From positions 68,948,944 through 69,012,943 of the forward strand of contig OX419755.1 of assembly GCA_948567375.1 (NCBI GenBank): a stretch of DNA of 64,000 bases, read 5' to 3'. The translations under genes were made by a program, and so were the position numbers. The notes below the pieces were generated by a model. The model did no database searches and was not told the DNA's origin. It was given only the letters and a program-made list of their open reading frames with translations. The stretch comes from Lunularia cruciata (lineage: Eukaryota > Streptophyta > Marchantiopsida > Lunulariales > Lunulariaceae). The first letter of the stretch is position 1. The number at the start of each line of letters is the position of its first letter. Of the stretch, positions 46,966-58,625 are shown piece by piece.

Positions 46966-47377
46966 TGTAAAAGACCGAATCCGAGGAGAGAAATAGGAGA
47001 ATGGAAACTCACATTGGGATACTTGAATGAGGGAAAACTCCAAATGCCTAGCATGAGCTTTGGCTTTGGTATTTATAGGTAGCATACAAGGCCCTTGAGA
47101 AGCTTCTCAAGAAGCTTCCTCAAGCCGCTTTCTTAGAGTGCAAGCCAAGTTAACTAGGAAGCTTCTCAAGAAGCTTCCTTCTAGAAGCCGCCTACTTGGC
47201 ATGCAAGCTAAGCTAGTTGGAAGCTTCTAGAAGCTACTTACTTAAGGTGCAAGCTAAGCTAACCGGGAAGCTTCCCAAGAAGCTTCCGAGATACTTCCGG
47301 AATATTCTAGGCTACTTTGTCTTATGTGCTACTTCGTAAGCCCAACTAACTTCGTTGCTAAACTCCATATTGTTACA
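46966..47377 (-). repeat. 5' LTR of Ty3 element
   Basis: Direct repeat of the 41738-42163 LTR, 14 bp shorter. It carries the same TATA box (47070-47078, minus) and the GAA/TTC arrays at about 47096-47307. As the 5' LTR, this is the copy that would drive element transcription, from right to left. Confidence 0.9.
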
Positions 47378-50310
47378 CCTTGTACCCTCTTGGACTTTTG
47401 AAAAGTTCTTCAATTTCATATATCCATTACATAAAATAGAACATACACATGAGATTGATCAAGGTATTTGTGAGCAAGGTACTTTCCTAACATAAAAGGT
47501 ATACATGGGATTGATCAAGGTATTTTTGAAAACAAGGTACTTTTTTTAAATGAAATGTACATAAAGGTCCAATTAAGGTAGTTTTTAATATAAAAGGTTT
47601 GCATGGTTCTGATCAAGGAATTCCTAGAAACAAAATGGATGCAATAGCTTGATTGTTACTAAAACTCCTCAACAACACCTTGATCAATCTCATGTGTATG
47701 TTCTATTTTAGGAAATACCTTGATTTGACCCATGCATACCTTTTTTGAGAAATTAATTTTTGGTAATACCTTGATCAGGCCTTGGCTTACCTTTAGGAAA
47801 CACCTTGATTGTGCACTTGCTTACCTTCTATTTGGCAAATACCTTTTATTCAAAAATACCTTGATCAGCACTCTATGTACCTTCTATTTCTAGAAATACC
47901 TTGCGAGAGCACTTGTGCACCTTTTGTTTTGGGAAATAATTTGATCAGGTCCTTACATGCCTTATATTTCTAGAAGGTACCTTGATCCAACCTTTGCATA
48001 ACCTCTCTATCACTTTGAAACTACATACTCAAGAATTGAACAAATACCTCCAAGTCAACACATAAACTCTTTTATACCCCCAACTCAAAACTAAATACAT
48101 TCTCCAACTTTTCACAAACTCTTGCATGTCCCACATATGTGCAAAAATCTTGCATAACGTGAAGACCAAAAATTGCACAAACTCTTACATATCTTCTACA
48201 TTATGCACTTGAATAACATTACATCTAGAGTGTTTAACCAAGCATGCCATGCATAAACTTATGCATATACTCTACACCATGCACCTAAAGTGTCTAATGA
48301 GGCATGCCATGCATGAAGCATTTTAGGAGGGAAAATAGTAAACTTTATTATCATTATCAACAATACAAGGACCCTCTTGGGTACTGGTTGAATTCCAAAC
48401 ATCTCCTCATGACACTCTTTCTTAAGTGATCTCTCTTTCTCTCTTTGTGCTTGGAAATGTAGCCATCTTGGAGCTCATCCTTAATTGACTCAACTTTCTC
48501 CAATTCACAGCCTAGCATCCATTCAACCATGCAAGAAAAACTTCAAAAATTGCATCTTACATAAACATTGTGTGTGAAATACCATGCAGAAAAAATGAGA
48601 AAATGAAGGATATAGTAAGGCAATTACCTCATGCAAAATGAATGATCCTTCTTTGATCATCACATATAATTTGCCTATTAATTGAGTAGGATCATTTCTT
48701 CCTAAATTAGGTTTCACCATCATCTTTAGGTCTTTGTGACAAAGGGAATAGAGTTCCATCAACTAACCCTACGTACCCAAGAAAACACTTTTGTGTAAAC
48801 TTTTGCAAAATTCTCTCCTCTCAATTAGGCCATTGCAGCTCTTTTCTCATGGTGCATAAAATAGCTTTGATCATGCTTTGTATAAATAATGCGTTAGAGC
48901 CATCACTCACACTCCATATACGCATCTTTCTCATGATGGAAGTTTTATTCACAGAGTGTCCAAAAAAATCTAATGCTCCAACAACTTGAATCTCCATTAG
49001 AGTTTGGAATTTTCCAATAATTTTTTGTGCAAAAATGAGATAATCCCTCATGATCTCTACTAATGTAGTCAAGACTCTATGTCCAACCTCAAAACAAATT
49101 TGAACAAAGGGTTTTCAAGGTTATGGAAATACTTGCAAACAATTTCAGTTTAGGGGTGCAAAATCACTAGAATAGATATCTTCAACTATGTGAAAAATCC
49201 CACCGCTTTAAGCATATCTCTCCCATCTTCAATTCAGTTTTGTCAGTTTTGTCATCATTGTAACTTCATTCATCCAAGCTCAAGTTGAGGGTCAATTCAA
49301 GCCACTCAGAACTTAACTCATTGACTCATAACTAAAATCATTCAACTCTTATTCAAATTCTATCAAAGCCAACCTTACATTATGATGCATGCACCTCTCT
49401 ATTTCCTTCACTAGTTGCTTGTGGATACCAATCTTGTGCATGATGTTCATGAAAGTCTCAATGCTAATATTGAAACTCAAATTGCATTTGGTTTCCAATC
49501 CTCCCAATTCCGATCTCCCATCCTCCATTCAATTCATACACAATCCAATTTGTTTGGTATCATAGAGGTGAGTTGGTATATGCTTTCCATTTGATATTGC
49601 TAATGTTTTCTCCTGAGTGTGGAGCAAAGAGTGGCCTCTGAACGCTGATCAACAAGGAATAGCAATCATCTTCTTGATATTTTCTCTCCATGTGATACTG
49701 CTATGATGTTTCCTCTCTGTTTGACATCACTGATATTTTCTATGGAGCATGGTGTGAAGAGTAGCCTTCAAACACTAATCAGCGAGTAAGTAACAATCAT
49801 ACTCCAAAATCCAATTTGTTTGGTATCACATAGCACTAATCAACTAATATCTTCTCAAGAGTGAGGAGCAACATTTGAGCACTAATCAAGAGCGAGGAGC
49901 AATATTCAAACACCAAAATGAGGAATAGCAAACACTAATCATGGAACAAGCAACAACATTCAAACAGCAATTAATAAGGAATAGCACTCACTCACTAATC
50001 ATGGAGCAAAGTGCAACATTCAAACACTCATAGAGCATGAATCGAGAGAGCAAATCACAAAACCATTGTCCCTTGATGACACTATATATACTCTTCCTCA
50101 TTTCAAAATCAGATAATCTATTTCAAACTCAAGTGCAATGATCACCTTACATTATAAATTCCAAATTTAGGAACATTAATTACCTCTAATTAAACTTCAT
50201 GACCATTTGTAAATCTCAACTTACGATAACTGACGATTTGTAAGTCTCAACTTACCATAAAATCTAATGTTTCACCCTTTTCTTAACCCGCAGGATTCCC
50301 TCCAGGTTGT
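47378..50310. other. AT-rich repeat-derived DNA, no gene
   Basis: 47440-48000 is a degenerate array of short units containing GATCAAGGTATTT or its reverse complement; the units before about 47640 are in one orientation and those after it in the other. The rest holds weakly repeated phrases (e.g. CAACATTCAAACA with CACTAATCA near 49830-50030) and no recognised coding sequence. Confidence 0.45.
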
Positions 50311-50440
50311 GGTCCGGGTACTGTAAAACTTCGTGCACAATCCCTACTACGCTGACCATAGAAATTTCCCCCCTGACCATAAAAAGAGTTATGGATTTGT
50401 TAAAGGGCCCCCCAGATCCCCTCGTTTGAACCCCCCGGTA
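50311..50440 (+). repeat. Dispersed repeat, copy 2
   Basis: Aligns with 32186-32306 in the same orientation (see that entry). It lies about 380 bp upstream of the start codon of the orphan gene at 50818. Confidence 0.55.
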
Positions 50441-50817
50441 TTCATTTTTTTCACAGTGCCCCGACAGAAATCGTATTCATAAGAACTTTAAATTTCCCAT
50501 TTAATACTCCCATTGAATGAAATCAGCATTAAAAAGTTTTCGATTCCCGAAAGGATTTCCGTAACAGACTAGTCTACGTTCTCACAAAAGGTGGAACGTG
50601 GAGGGAATCTCGGACGGATGGTCACGACGGTCTTTCTGCCGTCATGCTTTCCATTACCGTTTTCGTTCATCCGCGTTCGTCTGAAAGTCGTTGTTGTTGC
50701 GGTTTCCATCCTCTTCCAGTCAGGTTTCGCCTGTTTGACCTCTTCACTTATTCCTTCGCTTCGCTTGTCTTAGATGTGTCTGTCGTAGGTCTCCGACGAA
50801 AGATTGCGCCGCCCAGC

Positions 50818-52870
50818 ATGTCGTTCGCGGACTTGTTTGCGCGGTACCGCGAAATGGGGGCTATGGGACCGCAGCCCCTTGACGGGAACGCTACGTTGCT
50901 GAACGAGGCTAGCAACTCGTGGACGCTGTCGCTACACCACACCCAGGTAGAATCTCTTCACGCGTGTAATGATGTGTTGATAGATGTCATGGGCTAGGGT
51001 GATGGATGACGAAATCTTTTGGGAAAATAGTAGAAGTCCGACGGGACTGATTTGATCAATTTCCCGTTGAAGCTTGAATAAGAATTGATGACGAGTGGTG
51101 TTGATCGTCACCGCTTACTGCAAGCGAATTGATAGACTACTCGAAAAAGTCGAGAATTTGGTACGACAGAAATTTTAACAGGAAGTAGATAAACATCACG
51201 AAATTAAAACAGTTTAGAAAGTGTTTAAAATAAGTGCACGTGGAGTTTCTGCAATGCTTTAGGGTTCGCTACCCAGCCCTCGCAACCTAAAGTGTTCGAT
51301 GCATCGCCTAATTATCGCTTAATTATAGTTGCTAATCAAGCGACTATTTTCTACTGAGATGCGGTTAGCAAGACATTTGGACTCGAGGTTATTTATCTCT
51401 AGATTCGCTCCACTTTGCGGTATGGATTTTGCATAGACAAGATACGACCTAGGAGCTACAAAATTGTGCTTCAAGATCTAGGAGCTACAAAATTGTCCTA
51501 CAACGGATTGAAACCCTACATGTTGGCACGATATGTCTAGCCAACAGTAATGTGGGCTTTGACAATGACCGTTGTTCCTATGGTTATAGGAGTATGGGGA
51601 TGGCGATGGAGTGAGGCAGGAGCGCAATACGGGCAATACATCTCGACCATTGAATTTGAGTTCAGATGTGGACTACGCTAATATTCCCGGTGAATCAGTG
51701 GTTGAAGAGCTGTTGCCTTCATCACCGAGATTGAATCTCGGCCTTCTGAAAAACAATAGTGTTTGCAAAGAGTACTACAAACTTACCTCCAATGTCCTCA
51801 GATCTCTTATTGGAGGTATCAAAGAGATAGCCAAGGAGGATATCACACCTGCTTGGCAGGTTGGAGTACGCAGTTCAAGCCCAAAGAAAAGCTTTTCAAA
51901 CAAACTAGTGTGCAAACTGCATGAAGACTCCAATAATTCGAATTCGAGAAAAACACAGATGTGTGAGGAGGTGGAATCATCAAGATTCTCATCCCCCTTT
52001 GTCCATCCATCAAATCTACCGATGAGAGAAGTCGTCAACATTGCAGACTTGAGAAGATGGTTGTGGGCCGAGATGGGACACCCTATGAGTTATCTCAGAG
52101 CCACTCCGCCAAAGAACCTGTGGAACAATGAAAACAAAATCCATCAACTGCTCATCAATCACGACTCACAAGAACTTGAAACCTCCGAGGATGTCATAGC
52201 CAGGGAAGTAGCTGAGACAAATGAGTTCCCTTGCGAGCCGACAGAGCAGCTAATCATCTCTAAATCTAGCGGCCAAACCTCTGAAGTCAACACGAGTTCT
52301 GACTCAACCAAGATCGATGCGTCTGCTGGAGATGGCACGAATTCTTCTGATTCAAGCAATATTGAGGAGCCTGCTGAGGCAAAAGCCGAAGAACAAACGC
52401 TTGCGGACGTTTACTCCTCGTCAGGCCTGCCTAATATTGTCACGGAAGACGAAGAGTCACGAACGAAACAACTTACCGACTCCGATTCTGACCAGGGACC
52501 ACTAGTTAGGAAACCTCGTAGGATTGACCAGCCTCCAAATGACCGTTCTCCCAGAGGCAGACAGTCGATGGACATCCAGAGAATAGATAACGAAGTCAAT
52601 CGAATATCATCATCGACGAGTCAAAGCAGTAGGCAACTCATAATTAGATCTATGAACGGCGAGTACGAAAGGCAAGTATCCAGCAATAGGACTAGACAGC
52701 AGCACCAGCAGCTCGGTGCGAGCCACAATGAAGTCATGATCCCATCACGACCTAGAAGTTGGTGTATTGTTGGAGGATACGTTAGAAGATTTCCTACTAA
52801 GCATCATAACCCCAGGGGAATGCAACCACCTCCTTCTAAGCGTCAACCACAAGTGCCACTAGCAGCGTAG
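50818..52870 (+). CDS. Protein of unknown function, two exons
   Basis: Exons 50818-50946 and 51590-52870 join in phase across a 643-bp intron (donor CAG|GTAGAA, acceptor TTATAG|GAG after a T-rich tract), giving 469 residues. The start ATG at 50818 opens MSFADLFARYREMGAMGPQP. An in-frame stop lies directly before the exon 2 acceptor, which supports splicing. Residues 192-220 (VNIADLRRWLWAEMGHPMSY) are the most domain-like part. Residues 230-400 are acidic, Ser/Glu-rich and probably disordered. The C-terminus is basic and ends PPPSKRQPQVPLAA. No membrane segment or known motif is visible. A possible poly(A) signal AATAAA is at about 53250. The gene converges on the UFD1-like gene, with 615 bp between stop codons. 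I do not recognise the family. Confidence 0.65.
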
Positions 52871-53485
52871 TGCAAGCATCCTGAGGTTGAATTGGTTCGA
52901 TGAATGCAAGCAACAAATATTGCATTTCTTGCGAAGATGGGTGCGAACCCACATCTCCTCGAGAGGGGTTAACGTGCACCTGTGTTCAAATCTGCTTTCC
53001 TCACATACAACGACCATAAACAGGTTGCTGCAAGTAATGACTTAGGATTCCTAAGGTAATGCTTTCCTAAGATGGTAACTGCTGTGATAGTTCAAAAAAG
53101 CGATAAGTATTTCGTTAGGTATATAGAAACAGGGGCTTTTCCTTTTTCACATTTTTAGCCCCAAGGCGGCCAAGCGGAATCAGAGAAGTCTGAAGCAAAT
53201 GGCCCTACGCTACACTCGCTGAATCTACACACAGCAACTCCACGCACGATAAGAGAATAAACGTTTGATATACCTATGCTCAGTAACTTTGGAGGTAAGA
53301 GGACCGAGGACAAACTCCGAACTCCTTCCAACAACTAAGCAGGAAGTGCAGCACGATCCACTCCACCCCAGGGTCCGGAAGACATTGCACCTTTACATAA
53401 CTTTGAACAAAGCTTCCGAAAACGCTTCAGCAGCAATTAATGTATTTTATCTCACAATCGTAAAAGAACATGAGGCGGATCAAAG
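52871..53485. other. Convergent 3' UTR region
   Basis: Shared space between two converging genes. A tRNA T-arm-like string (minus, GTGGGTTCGCACCCAT) occurs at about 52938-52955, but no full tRNA can be folded. Confidence 0.45.
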
Positions 53486-56400
53486 TTAATGAACCATATC
53501 AATATGTGAGCTCAGATCACGCTCACTGTGAACAGCCATCCCACAAATTGGACATGCGACTGACAGTGTTCTTTTTGAGGTATGGATTCTATGTACAGGC
53601 TCTTCTACAACATTGGTTTCCGCCTGCATGGGAGCTGCAGTTTCTGAAGGGGTTAAATGGGCTGAGTCTATGTGTTCATTGAGTTGCCAAGTTGCATGCC
53701 CTTCAAACTGTTGACTACAAATAGGACATTCTACTACGCTGGGTATGTGTGACTGAGCTACTCGTACATCAGCCCTGGCCTGTGCATCGTGTCCAACCTG
53801 CCCTGAAGGAGGAGTACTAGGATTTGAAACGTCTTCCCTTTGAGACGGACCACCATGCGCAGCTGCCTTATGAAGTTCTATCTCTTTTAGCATAATAGCA
53901 CGGTTACAGGTATCACAAGGCGTAGTACGTGAGCCACATGAGCTCTCGTGCTGGGTCAATCCACGAAGACGATCCCGAACATTGTCGGCTTCTGTACCTG
54001 CTTGAACCATATCCCCGCAGAAGCGACAGGTAATTTGCCGGAGAGGACAGGTAGTTGCCCGATGAGTGACCTGCACAACCAGACCTCAGGTTAGTGATAC
54101 TCTACGATGAACTCATTGGGATCAACCTGATACCATCCAATTACTAGATAATCAACTTATGTAAACTACCTCAACTCCTTCCGGAGGTGTTCAAGTCGTT
54201 TAGCCTAGAACGAAGAGGTGTTCAGGTCTTTGGCCTATATACAAAGGCTATGACTATTGAGAAAGGACAGCGCCAGAAAGAAACTTCAATGGAACAGAGT
54301 GGAAGAAGGAAGCCAATGGAAGTTTAAGAATCACCGTAGGAAAAAACCGTTCTAATACAAAGGAACATGAATCGTCGGCAGGTTTTGGAACATATCAAAG
54401 TTGCGACGTACAATCCACAACTAATAAATGTAACAAAAAATTCACAAAAGCCCTGCTTCCTGCCGGATACGGTGCTTACCATCTTCTCCATTTCTAGCAT
54501 TGCTCCACATCCGCACTTTAGAGGCACATGGTAGACTTTCGTATGTTTCTCAAGCTCCTCTATTTGAAGAGCTTGTCCACAATGGGTGCAATGCACGTGC
54601 TTTTCCATTTCGTCTTTTCTCAAAACTATACCACAGTTTTGATGCTTACAAACAGCGTTGTGCCTACGACAATATGCTTCATGTAAGTAGAAGGTTTTTA
54701 ATGGGACTACTTGGGCACAATTTTCGCATTTTCCGAACCCCTCTTCCACCTGCTGTGTATCCAAAGCAGCACTTCCTGAACCCCTGCTCGCAAGCTTCTG
54801 TCCTGCAAGTTCTTGGACAACCGAATTTTTCACCTCTACAAGCACCTGGTAATTGGTGATCCCTGAATACCCGTATACTCCAATGCTGTAGCTCCCCTCC
54901 CCAACTTCCCGTCCAGAAGATGTCAACATGATAACCTTCGAACCTTTATCGTGTGACGACCATTCATGATTGTGCTGCGTTGGGAAAAGCAAAGGGTGTG
55001 CCCCAACATAGACGTCGGCATCGGCAACACTTCCCCTGTCCTCCACATTCAAGTGGACCAAGACTTTCAACTCCCCAGCGGTGACTGACTTTATAAGTGC
55101 TGTATCTAGACTAAATTTATAATATTTGTATTCTCCTTCGGAGACAACACCTTTTACAGATTTACCAGGCTCAAGAGGGAGAAGTCTGCGCTGCGCTGGA
55201 ATTCCATCTTGGCTATTCTCACTTGAACCTACTATGTCTACTTCCATATCAGTCTCCAGAACAGAGACGCTTGAGCTCGGTTTGAGTTCCATAACTCTCA
55301 GACCATAATCTACTCCTGCATGCTGAACGGTAAGTAGATCACCCACGGACAGACTTGCGTGATGTCTTAGCTTCGTTTCGAGTACCGCCTTGTGATTTGG
55401 GACGTCAACGAAATCGGAGTTTTCTGGTTGAAGCTTCGCATAGGTCCCTTTCGGAAGCCGAACGTAGCACACTTTCACCTTTGCCAGCCCTGACTCTGCA
55501 GCATTAGCAATACCTGCATTCTGCCACACATGCGGAGGTACCTCCACAAACCCTTCATTGGCGGTAAATTCCAAAACTCCTGAGTGCGTGAACTTGGAGT
55601 CAACATCTTCTCCCTGCAATGCGTTACCACCTGCTGGAACCCAATCTAAGGGTAAGCTACTCACCCAACTTCTGATAAAGGCTAAACGAGCGAATAGAAG
55701 TATCATCTAGATCTAGTTCAGGTACAAACACGTCTGGCAGATATAAGATTCGGTGCTCGATATATTTCTGCCGTAAGCCGGTGAAAGAATATAAAACCAA
55801 AGAACGCTACAAAAACAGCCAATCAAACACAAATCGGCATTATTCCCAAAACAATGATAGCCAGAAAAGGTATGGCAGTCTACCTGATGAAGACGAACTC
55901 CTGTCCAGATGACTTTTCTTCTCGGAGACAACTGAGACTCTAAAGAACATAGGTCCTTTATCAAGAGCATTTTGAGAAGAAAGTTCCTCAAAAGCTGATG
56001 CTGGCAGTTTTAGTTTATCTCCATTCCCAGGGGCTGATAATGCAACATATTCCTTATCAAACAGAACACCATCTCCTAACCACATAACCTCCTCCTGACG
56101 TTGTTGAGCCTGAGAACGTACAACACAGTCTCTAGTCAGATTGTAATTTCCAAAAGGTTGATGCGAAAGTATATCCAAATCGTAAAAGTCCAACAATCAG
56201 CATACTGATGCTCTGGCTACTGTTACTCAGCAAATGTCAACGTTATGACAACAGAAAGTCCAAAAAGCAGATACCGAGGCTTGAAGGTATTTCCCATCCA
56301 TTACACCTAGTATTATGACATTGTGAATAAGGGAACGCCATCCGTTAGATTAGGTTAAGGTGATGGGCGAGCAAAAAGTTCAAGAGTATTTATTATGACA

Positions 56401-57128
56401 AATGGGTCCCCTACATAGTTCGTGATGAGACTCGTTGGTGAGATTACCGGCCTTTCCCGCAAACGTCGTATGGACAAATTTCCTAGAAGATTCTGAGGTT
56501 AGTGCTCTGTTTGAAGCTTCTAGGTCCTTCAAAATTGCAACCAAATGGTAAACCTGTGCTGCGGTGCTCAGGTCCTCCAAAAACATTAACATAATACAGA
56601 AATTGGAATCCAGCATTGTATCTAAAAACTGGTTTCGATTTCTGACAACATGTACAAACATGCCTCTACGACCCAGTATGGAAGCGATCAAAGCCACAAT
56701 TTGTTGAAATTAATTCCAATTCTTGATGGCAGATAGAGATGTACCAAACTAAGGAACCAAGGGAAATAAACAACCAAGCAAACACTAGGTCTAATTCTAT
56801 CTCCAATTCGTTGTTTTTATTGTTATGCGACTAACTCGACGACAGATGGACGCAAGATTCATCTCTGCAGAGGAAAAGGGTGGGGGGTGGCGGGGGAAGT
56901 TTTGGGCGGTGGAATGAAGGGGGGTTCATGTTAGAGAAAACCGACATTTAAAGTGGCGTCCGCTTCCTCGACTCGACGGGCTCTCTGAGCAGCTTCGATA
57001 GCCTCTTGCCGTTTGGCTGCTTCCTCTTTCAATTTTTTTTCTCGCTCTATTCTCCGCCTAGCTCTTTCCTTCTTTTCTCTCTGCTCTCGTTCCCATTTCT
57101 CCTTGGCGGCCCTAAGTTCAAAATCCAT
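53486..57128 (-). CDS. UFD1-like protein with coiled coil and zinc fingers
   Basis: Four exons on the minus strand, 57128-56946, 56109-55884, 55630-54480 and 54070-53486, keep phase and give 714 residues. The exon 1 donor (AAT|GTCGGT) is weak and the least certain junction; the others are CAG|GTAGAC and ATG|GTAAGC with good acceptors. Residues 1-60 are a charged coiled coil (MDFELRAAKEKWEREQREKK). The UFD1 core spans about 75-320 (GDKLKLPASAFEEL, LDKGPMFFRV, THSGVLEFTA, PPHVW, RLPKGTYAKLQP, HEWSSHDKGSK). From C438 on there is a run of TRAF-like and C2H2 fingers (CENC, CKHQNCGIVL, CPLRQITCRFC, CDTCNRAIML, CPICSQQFEG, CPICGMAVHS). This layout matches plant UFD1-family proteins of the Arabidopsis At4g15420 type. 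UFD1 works with CDC48/p97 to extract ubiquitinated substrates; a similar role here is inferred from the family. Confidence 0.88.
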
Positions 57129-57550
57129 CTCCGTGTTTATAACCTGAATCGATCAATCTCCACTGCAACAACACTCTGTACACAAACTCTCTCTCTCTTC
57201 TGATTTCCACTCCCTGTCTTTCTCCAACGGCGGTTCGCAGATTTCAATCCTCCGAATCTCCTTTCCAATACTTCAGTAAAATCTGTACAACCGATCTCCT
57301 CCTCCGATTCGTCGTTCGCTTCTCAATCCACTTTATAGTTGATGACTCAAGAATTCCTTGCTCCTCAAGGCATTCATTCATTCATTCAATCAACCATTGA
57401 AATAGCTCCTCCCTTCTCGGGAAAATTCTCGGGACAGGTCTTCCGGGCTCTCACCTCACCTCCCGTCTCCTCACGTGGCTCCTTCGTCTCTTCCTTTTTC
57501 CTCGTCTCTTTTCATATTCTACTCAAGGTTGTAATAATACTCTTTATTTG
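57129..57550 (-). promoter_or_regulatory. 5' UTR/promoter region of UFD1-like gene
   Basis: GA-rich on the coding strand (CT-rich as shown, e.g. CTCTCTCTCTC near 57187), as in many plant 5' UTRs. No clear TATA box was found. Confidence 0.4.
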
Positions 57551-58224
57551 AATTGAAAATATTTAATTGAAGTAAATAATCACTAGCTGGCTCCGGGTCC
57601 ATGAACCTAGTCTTGCAGAATATTTTTTTAAGCGTCAGTTTTAATTTCATTAAAACGCCTCTGCCTTTCGCAAAAGATGTTAAATATTTAAATAACATAT
57701 ATGTAATTTCATATTCTTATTAATAATATTTTTAATCATATATATTTATACTAACAAATTTGTATAGTAAACATTCTAGAAATCATAGTCAATTTAACTC
57801 TATGAATAAATATAATAACATAAAGAATCAATATCAAAATGATGGTTATTCTGTGCTTACGTCCATGAATAAAGATGAGACGTTAACGACATACTCGAGA
57901 AGAGAACATACCGGCGCCTTAAGGTCACGCGTTTGATTTGTGCATAAAAGTTAAACTTCAACACCAACACGTCAACTAAGTCAATATGCTGCGGTGTTGA
58001 TGAATAAAGAACATAATTTCTACATTCAAAATTTATTTTATAGATGATCTAATTCCAACACTATAAGTTTTATTAATGTGGTTTTAGTTCGTTGGTTAAC
58101 TAGAGAAAGGCCCTCTATAATTGACCTGAAATAGCTTTTCTTCACATACCGGCAGAAATGGAGGGAGGTATTTGCGACTCTGGAGTTTTGCCTTATGCTA
58201 ACTAAGGAATAGTATGTAAAGAAA
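57551..58224. other. AT-rich spacer
   Basis: Nothing recognised between the UFD1-like gene's upstream region and LINE copy E. Confidence 0.45.
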
Positions 58225-58625
58225 GGCGATCGCGTAGAAAACATGAAGGATGGGAAGACCCCATCCTTCATACAAGCATACAAGGGAGAGACATGGGGCT
58301 AAGCCCCAATAGAGTCTATATGAGAAATTTGCCTTACCGTACCTAAGATATCCGAGCTATACAAGATGCATGGTCTACACACAACTGGAACATCTGAAAA
58401 AACATCTCCTAATGTGATTGCTCTCTTATGGATTGCACCAACCACTGCACTCTGGCAGTGGCTGGTGCCACTAAGGCATAGTAGAGCCTATTAGACATCT
58501 ACACACCACTGAAACATCTGAAGAAACATCTCCTAATGTGATTGCTCTCCTATGGATTGCACCAACCATTGCCTTCTGGCAGTGGCTGGTTCCACTAAGG
58601 CATAGTAGAGCCTATTAGACGCAGA
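58225..58625 (-). mobile_element. LINE copy E: 3' region with 122-bp tandem duplication
   Basis: On the minus strand it ends with GGGGCTTAGCCCC, then ATGAAGGATGGG-GTCTT-CCCATCCTTCAT (a perfect 12-bp stem), then CTACGCGATCGCC, matching the ends of copies A to D. Upstream the segment containing AACATCTCCTAATGTGATTG and GGCATAGTAGAGCCTATTAG is present twice (about 58375-58500 and 58497-58622, offset 122 bp, a few mismatches). Only the 3' region is retained. Confidence 0.75.

Larger units (their letters stand above)
41738..47377 (-). mobile_element. Ty3/gypsy chromovirus, near complete, 5640 bp
   Basis: Two LTRs (41738-42163 and 46966-47377) bracket gag, protease, RT, RNase H, integrase and a chromodomain on the minus strand, the Ty3 order. 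The flanks CCTTT and CCTTG form a 4/5 target-site duplication. By eye the LTRs differ at five substitutions plus one 14-bp indel over 412 aligned bases, so the insertion is fairly recent. Nonetheless stops and frameshifts occur in gag, between protease and RT, in integrase and in the chromodomain, so this copy cannot make a full polyprotein. The C-terminal chromodomain assigns it to the chromovirus branch. Confidence 0.9.

Noticed and set aside
52935-52990. tRNA-like T-arm (minus GTGGGTTCGCACCCAT)
   Set aside because: No matching acceptor stem, D-arm or anticodon loop could be placed; stem and loop lengths are wrong for a tRNA.
54500-54859. 119-codon plus-strand ORF
   Set aside because: Antisense to exon 3 of the UFD1-like gene.
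56380-56697. 105-codon minus-strand ORF inside the UFD1-like gene
   Set aside because: Falls in intron 1; no UFD1-family similarity, and the flanking exons join in phase without it.
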